Origin: Prevotellaceae bacterium UBA4361
Lineage (GTDB): Bacteria > Bacteroidota > Bacteroidia > Bacteroidales > Bacteroidaceae
Assembly (NCBI GenBank): GCA_002393575.1
Contig: DGSN01000016.1
Coordinates: forward strand, 5,184 to 28,284
DNA: 23,101 nucleotides
Reading direction: 5' to 3'
Position 1 is the first letter of the stretch. Every line of letters begins with the position of its first letter. The notes under the pieces are model-generated. The model was not told the DNA's origin. It did no database searches and saw only the letters and a program-made list of their open reading frames with translations. The translations under genes were made by a program, and so were the position numbers. Below are positions 1 through 7,280 of the stretch, in pieces.

Positions 1-27
1 GACTCCTTATACCGAACTGACGTTGGT
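1..27. other. Short sequence downstream of the last SusD gene
   Basis: These are the 27 bases between the window edge and the stop codon of the last SusD-like gene. No gene, hairpin or T-tract can be recognised. Whether the operon continues past the edge, for example with an enzyme gene, cannot be decided here. Confidence 0.5.
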
Positions 28-2103
28 TTAGCGTTTCTTCAGAGGGAGATACCATCCTGCTTCAGATGCGAGCTTGCCCAGCAAGGAAGCGTCGATGTTT
101 TCACTGCCATTGCGCTGGGAAACGGTGTTGCCGAGGAATGCAGTGTTGCCCGACCACTTGGAGTAGCGCATGAGGTCGTAGAAGCGTGTTCCTTCGAAAG
201 AGCCTTCGAGTGCTTCTTCTTCGAGGATGATGAGTGCCAGGGCAGCCTGACGCTTCTCTCTCACTTCGTCGCTCTCCAGCCATTCCTTGTTGTTTTTCGT
301 CACTTTCTCAAGCGCTGCGTTGTATTCGTCAACAGCCTTTTGGTATGCGAGAGAATCCTCATGTGTGGCATTCTCTGGGAGCTGTGCAGTGAATTCTGGC
401 TCTGGAAGCAGACCAGACACATCGGTAGGCAGCACATAGAGTGGATTTGCCCAGCTGTCGCCCGAACCTAAGGAGTGGATGCCATACTGATTGAGTCGTA
501 TATTGCCAGTTTCGCCACCAGCTGAAGAATTGTAGTTCAGAGCAAACTGGTCGCGAGTGTGGAAGATGTCCTCATCCCAACCTGCAGCATTGGCAAATTC
601 GCCTGAGAAGCCACGGGAAGTGATGGCAGTGAGTCCTGCGATTTCTTTTTCAGATACATAATTGCGGAGTGACGACTCGGAAAGACCGTACTTGAGGATA
701 CAGAACGCTGTCTCTGGGAATCCAGCACCATTGAGCGCCTCAGCCAAATGGAGATAAACAATAGGACGGCGATAGAGTGCTACGAAATTCTGACGTTCGT
801 CATCCCTCAGTCTCAAACTGCCATCTGTATATTTCAGATTGAACTGACGAGTCTTGCTATACTCACCATGATACAAGTCAGTCTCGCTGTAAGTGCTGAA
901 GATATTCAAGAGACGGAGGTCGCCGATGTAGAGATAAGGATAGTCGAAATCGCCGTAAGCTGATTCATCCTTTGGTGCAAAGACCACTTCGAAGTCAGTA
1001 GCAGAGTTATAGACGAACACGCAGTTGTCTTGTGCCTGAGAAATCTCGGAAATGCGTGTTGAAGGGATGATAGGGGCATAGTAGTTGTTGCTATACTGCG
1101 CATTGAAAAGAGAGCGAACTGAGGATGTTGTACCGTAGTAAGCAATGGTGTCCATAGGTACATACACCAGATAGTCGTCATTAGAATACGCAGATTTTGG
1201 TGTTCCTGAAAAACGCAGGTCATAGTTATTGTTCACGAAACTGAAGGAGTTGCTCGTCCACTCTGCTGTATAAGTGCCCGTTGTGATTTCTTCACCTGGG
1301 AATGCAAGGTAGTCATGATAGTAGCGCACAGCCTCTACGAAGTCTGCCTGATTCTGCGTGAATGAACCACGATAGAGATAGAGCTCTGCCAGCATGAGGC
1401 GAACGGGGATGAAGAAATGGCGCATGTAGCTGGAATTGGATCCGTAGGAAGGGAGGAGAGCAGCGTTGCGGTCGCGCGAAGCATACTGGAGGAGGTCGTT
1501 GATGCAGAACGTGGTGATGGACACCATGTCGCCCGCACCAGTGGATGCATCATTGAACTTGGTGACGATGTCGTCGGCTTCGGAAGCCGTGATGACAGGC
1601 GTGGTGACAAATGGTACCTTGCCATAAATCTTTGCCAGCTCAAGATAGGTCCATGCACGGAAGCACTTGGCAGCAATGATTTCTTTCTCGTAGTAGCTTT
1701 CGCCCATAGCGCGGAGTGTGCTGTCAACATTTGCCAGGAAGATGTTGCAGGAGTTGATGACAGCATAGTAGTCCGTAGGGTCGTTGTAGGCATTGCTGGT
1801 GGAAGTAGCATTCTGTGCCAGCTCCTGCAGGTCGGTGGATGCACTGATGGTGTTGAGCTGAACGAGGTCGGCACGCACCTCACCGAGGATGATGCTACGG
1901 TCGGCAATCTTCTGCATGTTCTGAATGATGCCCATCATCTGATAGAGCGTGTCCTTAGGCGCAAGGTCGGTGGTGACAAGCTTGTTTTCAGCTGTGAACA
2001 TGTCCTCGCAAGAGGTGAAAATGAAGAATGAAGAATGAAGAACGAAGAATGTGATTAACACTCCAATGCCTCTTCTTATCTTCGAAATATAATTGTACTT
2101 CAT
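28..2103 (-). CDS. SusD/RagB-like outer-membrane lipoprotein (second pair)
   Basis: This is a 691-residue SusD/RagB-family nutrient-binding lipoprotein. Such proteins sit on the outer leaflet of the outer membrane and act as the substrate-capturing lid of the SusC channel encoded just upstream. The N-terminus is a lipoprotein signal peptide with a Thr-Ser-Cys lipobox and acylated Cys32. The C-terminal part has the typical SusD segment, EGSFEGTRFYDLMRYSKW at about 633-650, and the protein ends in WYLPLKKR. It is longer than most SusDs, partly because of a charged, helix-prone stretch at about 565-625 ahead of that motif. The ATG at 2103 is needed to include the signal peptide. The next in-frame Met (Met35) lies after the lipobox. 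Four tandem 7-base units fall inside the hydrophobic part of the signal peptide. It follows its SusC after an unusually long 133-base gap. The family call is firm; the ligand cannot be predicted. Confidence 0.93.
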   Translation of the reverse strand: MKYNYISKIRRGIGVLITFFVLHSSFFIFTSCEDMFTAENKLVTTDLAPKDTLYQMMGIIQNMQKIADRSIILGEVRADLVQLNTISASTDLQELAQNATSTSNAYNDPTDYYAVINSCNIFLANVDSTLRAMGESYYEKEIIAAKCFRAWTYLELAKIYGKVPFVTTPVITASEADDIVTKFNDASTGAGDMVSITTFCINDLLQYASRDRNAALLPSYGSNSSYMRHFFIPVRLMLAELYLYRGSFTQNQADFVEAVRYYHDYLAFPGEEITTGTYTAEWTSNSFSFVNNNYDLRFSGTPKSAYSNDDYLVYVPMDTIAYYGTTSSVRSLFNAQYSNNYYAPIIPSTRISEISQAQDNCVFVYNSATDFEVVFAPKDESAYGDFDYPYLYIGDLRLLNIFSTYSETDLYHGEYSKTRQFNLKYTDGSLRLRDDERQNFVALYRRPIVYLHLAEALNGAGFPETAFCILKYGLSESSLRNYVSEKEIAGLTAITSRGFSGEFANAAGWDEDIFHTRDQFALNYNSSAGGETGNIRLNQYGIHSLGSGDSWANPLYVLPTDVSGLLPEPEFTAQLPENATHEDSLAYQKAVDEYNAALEKVTKNNKEWLESDEVREKRQAALALIILEEEALEGSFEGTRFYDLMRYSKWSGNTAFLGNTVSQRNGSENIDASLLGKLASEAGWYLPLKKR
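2023..2050 (-). repeat. Four tandem heptamers inside signal-peptide codons
   Basis: On the plus strand the sequence is four contiguous copies of GAAGAAT, the third copy ending in C. On the coding strand these are ATTCTTC units that encode the hydrophobic Leu/His/Ser/Phe part of the SusD signal peptide (residues about 19-28). Because 7 is not a multiple of 3, gain or loss of one unit would shift the frame before the mature protein. Similar short A/T-rich tandem repeats are also seen between genes in Bacteroidales, so the repeat could have invaded the coding region. Confidence 0.85.
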
Positions 2104-2111
2104 AATTTATA

Positions 2112-2228
2112 AGTTTTTGAGTTTTTGAGTTTTTGAGTTCTTAAGTTTTAGTCTAAATTCCTAAGTAGTTCACAATCGAAATTCTTGTTGAACACTAAAA
2201 AACTTAGAAACTTAAAAACTCAAAAACT
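2112..2228. repeat. Octamer repeats forming an inverted repeat between SusC and SusD
   Basis: The 133-base SusC-SusD gap contains three tandem copies of AGTTTTTG at 2112-2135, followed by a degenerate fourth. The segment 2120-2150 is complementary to 2198-2228 with about 28 of 31 positions matching, separated by about 45 bases. In the transcript this gives a long A/U-rich stem that begins only about 8 bases after the SusC stop codon. It has no G/C-rich core followed by a U-tract, so it is not a standard intrinsic terminator. It could act as an RNA-stability or expression-ratio element, or simply be an intergenic repeat. Confidence 0.75.
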
Positions 2229-2236
2229 AATTCTGA

Positions 2237-5200
2237 TTAGAGGTTAATCTTCACTCCGAGCGTAAAGCTACGTCCTGCGTTGAGATATCCGGCATCAATG
2301 CCCTGCACGAGCACGCTGTTTCCAGCTGTGATTTCAGGGTCGTTGCCAAGATACTTGGTGAAGGTGAAAAGGTTGTTGGCTGCCGCCCAAATAGAGATAC
2401 CCTGAATGTACTCGTTCTGAATAGGAAGGTTGTAGCCGAGAGTGACGGTCTTGAGCTTGAGATAGCTGCCGTCCTCAATCCAACGGTCGGAGAAGCGGCT
2501 GTTGCCCATAGGGTCGCCATACACCACCTTAGGAATGTCGGTCACCTGTCCTTCAGTCATCCAACGACGGTTGAGCGCTGTGGTCTGGTTCATGAATCGA
2601 GAACCCGACTCAAGGAGTGCGCGCTGGTAGTTGTAGATGTCGTTGCCGAGGGAATAGTTGAAGTGGATGCCCAGGTTCCAGTGCTTGCCAATGTAGAAGT
2701 TGGCACGGATGTTTCCGTAGATGTCTGGATTAGGGTCGCCAATGACAACGCGGTCAGCGTCGTTGATCACCTTGTCGTTGTTCTGGTCAACAAAGCGCAT
2801 GTCGCCAGCACCGAAGTAGGTCTTGTTGCCAGCCAAGTCCTGAATAGCCAGTCCTTCGGACTCAGCTGCAGCACTGTTGGCATAGACGCCATTGGTCTTG
2901 TAGCCATAGAACATGCCAGCTGCCATGCCTACCTTGGTGAGGATTGTGCCGTTGAACATGTTGGTTGTGAAGCTGTCAACACCACCAGGCAGACGGGTAA
3001 TCTTGTTCTTGTAGTGTCCCATGCTTGCACCAAGCTCGAACTTGAAGTTGCGGCTGTTGACGAGTTTTGCAACAAATGCAGCGTCGAAGCCTTCGTTCTG
3101 GAGCTTACCATCGTTGGTCCAATAGTCGGTGAGACCAGCTACGTATGTGAGCGAGCTGAGCGTGATGAGGTTGTTAGTCCACGACTTGAAGTAGTTCAAC
3201 TTCACGTTCAAGCGGTTGTTGAAGAAGTTACCTTCAATGCCAGCATTGAGTCGGTTGGTGGTTTCCCAACGAAGTGTGGTGTTACCGATGTTGCCGAGTG
3301 CAAGAGTTGGATAGCTTTGTCCGAAGAAGGTGCTACCCGCCAGATATGTGAGCGTAGCTGCATTATCTACTTGGTCGTTACCCACAGACTCGAAGCCCAC
3401 ATTGAGCTTGAGGAGGTTGATGCCATTGTTAGCCTTGAACCACTTCTCGTTGGAAATCACCCAAGAACCCTGAATGGATGGGAACACACCCCATGCCACT
3501 CCGAAAAGCTTGAGACCACCTTCTGCTTCCTTACCGAAGCGAGAACTTGTCTCAACTGAAACCTGTCCATCGAGGTAATACTTCTCCTTGTAGTTGTAGC
3601 TCACGTTAGCATAGTAGCTGAGAGAGCGCCAGTTGGTGTCAACACCATTGTTCTCCTTGAAAGCAAGGGAGGGTGACATGTTCGGCATCTTGTCGTTCTG
3701 AGAACCGTAACCCACCATGTAGGAAGAGTTGTATGTGTCGTTCAAGAAACGAACACCACCGTAGATGTCGAGGCGATGTGCTCCGAGCGGAATAGCCCAG
3801 TCAGCGCGCGTGTCGCTGAAGATGGAGTTGTGCTTGGAGTAGATGGATGCATCGGTGTTACCAACATAGCCACGTCCTTCGAGCAGATAAGTAGGCATAC
3901 CGACGAGCGGTGTGAAATAGCGCTCATCGAAGCTCTGCATGTTGTAGCTGAAACGCTCTGTAATGGAGAAATTCTTGGTAGGAATCCACTTAGGTGCAAT
4001 CGTCACGCCAACCTGAGTGAGGTCGGTGTGGTTCTTGTTCTTTGCTTCACCGTTTTCGAGGATAGCCTTTGGATTGGCAATGGAAGCGGAAGAACCTAAC
4101 ACCTCATCGAGATAAGTGTCGGCATCGGAAATGAAGCTTGACACCTTGCCATCGGTCGAGAAGTCGTAAGGACTGAGGAATGGCGACTTGATGAGAGAAA
4201 GCACGTTGGTGGCTGCAATAGCAGAACTGTTGAGCGTGGATGCCAAACCAGCATCGCGAAGGTTGCGAGTGATGTTGGTGTACATGGCATCGAAACGCGT
4301 GGTGAACCACTTGTTCAGAACGATGTCGGTGTTGAATCGGATGTTGAAACGATTCATGCCGTTGTCACGCAATGTGGCGTTGCCTTTGCCGTAACCTACG
4401 GAGAGGTTGTAGTTTGCCACGTCGTCACCACCCTGGATGTGGAGGCTGTAGTTCTGCGAGAACGCATTCCTGTAGGACACGTCCTTCCAATCGGTATTAT
4501 TATGATACATATTATAATAATAGTAGAAAGGGTCGGTGTTGAGGAACTTGAACTCGTTGAGCTTGGTGCCCGTGGTCTGCAACATCTGGGATGCGTATGA
4601 GCGGTATTCACCTGCGTTCATCACGTCGATGGTCTTTGGAGTCAACTCAAAGCCAACGGATGCGTTGAAGTCGATGCGTGTTGCCATCGACTTGTTGCGC
4701 TTGGTGTTGATGAGAATCACACCATTGGCAGCCTTGGCTCCATAGATGGCAGTTCCGTTCTTGAGCACTTCGATGCTTTCCACGTCGTCCATGTTGATGG
4801 AAGCAAGGAGGTTGTTGAAATAGCCCAAGTGAATCATTTCGCTATCATAGAGCATGTCGTAGATGACACCATCGACCACGATGAGTGGCTGCGCATTGGA
4901 GTTGAGCGAGTTGAGACCATTGATGAACATGACGTCTCCCTGTCCGTTGAGGGCAGAACGGCTGATGGAACGTACATCAGCGCCCAGACGGTCGCGAACT
5001 TCATCATCGGCTGAGAAGCCCGTGGTGCGCTCGAAATCCTTGATGCCAACCGACTTGCTTCCCGCTGTCTTGGCTGTGTAATCAGGAAGGTAGCGGTCGG
5101 AAAGAAGTTTGAAGTTGACACCTTCGGTACGGCCATTGATGGCAGACTGCACCATGTTGTAGCCTTCGAGTTCTGCCGTGATGGAAGTGACGAAGGTAGG

Positions 5201-5512
5201 CACCTTAATGGTGTATTCGCCTTTCTCGTTCGTCATGGCAGTATAGAGGGAGTTGTTGTATGACTTCAACTTCACACCCGCAAGCGGCTCGCCAGTGGCA
5301 GCGTCAATCACCCTACCCGATACTTCGGTCATAGGGTATTTGTTTACGGATGCGTTCTTGCTCTTCTGCTTCACTGGAGCTACAGCGGCTGTTGCTCCTT
5401 CAGTTTCTTCCTGCGCAAGAACTGGTGAGGCAGCTGCGAAGAATATCATGGATGCGAGTGCATACTTGCCTACTCGCATGAGATTGCCAGAATATAACTT
5501 TATCTGTTTCAT
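2237..5512 (-). CDS. SusC/RagA-family TonB-dependent outer-membrane transporter (second, divergent)
   Basis: This 1091-residue SusC-like protein is an outer-membrane beta-barrel that imports a ligand using TonB energy, working with the SusD encoded next. A signal peptide is probably cleaved after Val-Leu-Ala at about residue 33. A carboxypeptidase-D-regulatory-like beta-sandwich covers about 62-140. The plug follows, marked by QPLIVVDGVIYD (208-219) and ESIEVLKNGTAIYGAKAANG (245-264). The rest is the barrel, ending in RSFTLGVKINL. It differs from the first SusC in this operon: no TonB-box-like EVVV motif is visible after the N-terminal domain, and the usual DEALQGRIAG motif is replaced by a segment around DEVRDRLGADV (170-180). 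It starts 11 bases after the upstream fasciclin gene's stop, so co-translation is likely. The ATG at 5512 gives a normal signal peptide. An internal Met12 start would also retain most of the hydrophobic stretch. Confidence 0.93.
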   Translation of the reverse strand: MKQIKLYSGNLMRVGKYALASMIFFAAASPVLAQEETEGATAAVAPVKQKSKNASVNKYPMTEVSGRVIDAATGEPLAGVKLKSYNNSLYTAMTNEKGEYTIKVPTFVTSITAELEGYNMVQSAINGRTEGVNFKLLSDRYLPDYTAKTAGSKSVGIKDFERTTGFSADDEVRDRLGADVRSISRSALNGQGDVMFINGLNSLNSNAQPLIVVDGVIYDMLYDSEMIHLGYFNNLLASINMDDVESIEVLKNGTAIYGAKAANGVILINTKRNKSMATRIDFNASVGFELTPKTIDVMNAGEYRSYASQMLQTTGTKLNEFKFLNTDPFYYYYNMYHNNTDWKDVSYRNAFSQNYSLHIQGGDDVANYNLSVGYGKGNATLRDNGMNRFNIRFNTDIVLNKWFTTRFDAMYTNITRNLRDAGLASTLNSSAIAATNVLSLIKSPFLSPYDFSTDGKVSSFISDADTYLDEVLGSSASIANPKAILENGEAKNKNHTDLTQVGVTIAPKWIPTKNFSITERFSYNMQSFDERYFTPLVGMPTYLLEGRGYVGNTDASIYSKHNSIFSDTRADWAIPLGAHRLDIYGGVRFLNDTYNSSYMVGYGSQNDKMPNMSPSLAFKENNGVDTNWRSLSYYANVSYNYKEKYYLDGQVSVETSSRFGKEAEGGLKLFGVAWGVFPSIQGSWVISNEKWFKANNGINLLKLNVGFESVGNDQVDNAATLTYLAGSTFFGQSYPTLALGNIGNTTLRWETTNRLNAGIEGNFFNNRLNVKLNYFKSWTNNLITLSSLTYVAGLTDYWTNDGKLQNEGFDAAFVAKLVNSRNFKFELGASMGHYKNKITRLPGGVDSFTTNMFNGTILTKVGMAAGMFYGYKTNGVYANSAAAESEGLAIQDLAGNKTYFGAGDMRFVDQNNDKVINDADRVVIGDPNPDIYGNIRANFYIGKHWNLGIHFNYSLGNDIYNYQRALLESGSRFMNQTTALNRRWMTEGQVTDIPKVVYGDPMGNSRFSDRWIEDGSYLKLKTVTLGYNLPIQNEYIQGISIWAAANNLFTFTKYLGNDPEITAGNSVLVQGIDAGYLNAGRSFTLGVKINL

Positions 5513-5523
5513 TGTATCAGAGT

Positions 5524-7248
5524 TTATTCGTTAGTAGTTTCTTCTGCCTCATCCCTGTGAGGAACAAAGAGGAAGCAGTCGATAATCATATCCTTCGTAT
5601 AAGAAGAGCGTTCGCTGGTTGTCACGTAGCTGGAGAGCTGGAAGTAAACGCCAGGAGTGGTGCTGTAGAAGCTGTTGGCAAACTCGTAGGTGCCAATATA
5701 AACCGTGTCGATGACGTAAGGGTTGGTGACGAAGTTACGAGAGCCTTCAGGAGTACGGAAACTATAGGTTGCCGATTTTGGCATAGTACCCGTCTTGTCG
5801 CGCTCATAGAGAGCAGCACGGAACTTGGAAGGAAGATAGACATGAGTCGTATCGGTGCCGTAAGCCTGATAAGGGAGGAAACGAACATAGATGTCGTACT
5901 TGCCCGAAAGTGTGTTAGGAATCTGATAAGCAAATTCCGTGTTACGGGTTGAGCTGGCAGCCGAGAATACAGTCATACCACTTCCACTAATGGAGTCGGC
6001 AGCAGAACTCCTGATGGAGAAACTGGTTGACTGAGAGTTGGTCCAGTCGGTTCCTGTCTCAAGATAACGGATTTCCTCTGCCTCCACAACAATCTTCTTG
6101 AAGAAGTTGTCGTACTTGGTGTTAGGAATCTCGTTCATCGTGTACATCGTACCATTGCTGCAATCGAACTTGTTCTGGTAGCTGTCAAGGATACCACCTG
6201 CGCTGAAAGGTTTGAGATACTTGTTGTATTCCCAAGTGCGGCGAGAATAGACGGTGGAGAAGAGAGAGTCGTTCTGCGTCTTTCCGTTCATGCTCTCGCT
6301 CATGTTGAAGAACAAGTCGCACACCGTGAAATAGTTGGCATAGTAGTTCTGAATGGAGTCGCGTACTGACTGTTCGGAATTGAATGCCACATTGAAGTTG
6401 AAATACTTCTTAGCCTCTTCGAAACGCTTCTGATATGCCTCCTGACTTGGAAGAATTGCCAAATAGGTGGAATCCTCACGATAAAGGTAAGCTCTGAGCT
6501 GAGCCAGTGCCTTGTTGTTTCGAATCATCACGGAGTCAACATAGATGGTGTTACCTGTTTCCAAATCGACACCACGCGAAACGCTTCGCTGCTCGTCGAG
6601 GGAGTCGGTGTTGAACTTGTAGAGGTAGTTGTAGAGCGAGATAATCGTATCAGGATTTACGCTTGGATCCAACGTAGCCTTGAAAGCATCCCAATCGTCC
6701 TCGATGAACTCAAAGAGGTTTGGTTGAAAAGGAACGTCCTCACCCATGACGTGGACAATACCGTTAGAACAACCCACGTTCGCTTTTGAAACGCTTTTGT
6801 TCTGAATCAAATTATCTGCCAGTGTACCTATGTTGACAATTTTGTCATTGAGGAGATAGATACTCTGTGCTTTATTACCCAGCGAAACATTGTAACGCAT
6901 GAGATGGTTCTTCACAAAGCGATTGACAACATTCTTTTTCTTGCCCGCATTGATGAGGGAAAGAAGGCTGTCCTTATTGAACGAACCATTGACAGGTGCC
7001 AAAACGGTGAGCACCTGAGGGTCGTTGAGCTCAGATTCGTAGCCAGCTGCCTTGAGCACAGTCACGAAATCGCTCAGATTCGGCTGGCTCTGGAGATAGC
7101 CCATTGTGGTTCCGCTGTAGGATTCACCAAGCGAAGAAATGGAACCTTCATAGTGTTCATCCCACGTGTCGGAACAGGAAGCGAAGGCAAGTACACCAAC
7201 AACTGCCAAAGCTCCAGCTCGTAATGTGTTCTTGATATTATATTTCAT
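5524..7248 (-). CDS. Fasciclin (Fas1) lipoprotein with two Fas1 domains and beta-rich C-terminus
   Basis: This is a 574-residue predicted lipoprotein with lipobox Ala-Ser-Cys and Cys25. One Fas1 domain spans about 46-175, with TVLAPVNGSFNKDSL (81-95) as the first conserved box and SNGIVHVMGEDVPF (161-174) as the second. A weaker second Fas1 domain lies at about 180-377, with YLAILPSQEAYQKRF and the closing CSNGTMYTMNEIP (363-375). Residues about 384-563 form a beta-rich region beginning VVEAEEIRY and containing SGKYDIYVRFLPY, reminiscent of carbohydrate-binding beta-sandwiches; this resemblance is only suggestive. Fas1 domains are known in adhesion and protein-protein contact. Placed 11 bases before SusC and 32 bases after another Fas1 lipoprotein gene, it probably acts at the cell surface as an accessory binding protein for the SusC/SusD complex. 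No catalytic motif is seen. Confidence 0.85.
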   Translation of the reverse strand: MKYNIKNTLRAGALAVVGVLAFASCSDTWDEHYEGSISSLGESYSGTTMGYLQSQPNLSDFVTVLKAAGYESELNDPQVLTVLAPVNGSFNKDSLLSLINAGKKKNVVNRFVKNHLMRYNVSLGNKAQSIYLLNDKIVNIGTLADNLIQNKSVSKANVGCSNGIVHVMGEDVPFQPNLFEFIEDDWDAFKATLDPSVNPDTIISLYNYLYKFNTDSLDEQRSVSRGVDLETGNTIYVDSVMIRNNKALAQLRAYLYREDSTYLAILPSQEAYQKRFEEAKKYFNFNVAFNSEQSVRDSIQNYYANYFTVCDLFFNMSESMNGKTQNDSLFSTVYSRRTWEYNKYLKPFSAGGILDSYQNKFDCSNGTMYTMNEIPNTKYDNFFKKIVVEAEEIRYLETGTDWTNSQSTSFSIRSSAADSISGSGMTVFSAASSTRNTEFAYQIPNTLSGKYDIYVRFLPYQAYGTDTTHVYLPSKFRAALYERDKTGTMPKSATYSFRTPEGSRNFVTNPYVIDTVYIGTYEFANSFYSTTPGVYFQLSSYVTTSERSSYTKDMIIDCFLFVPHRDEAEETTNE

Positions 7249-7280
7249 CGTACTGATATTTTATAGTTGTTAGTGTGTGA

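Noticed and set aside
2663..3559. Plus-strand open frame of 298 codons opposite the second SusC
   Set aside because: It lies within the barrel-coding region of SusC on the other strand and its translation resembles no known protein.
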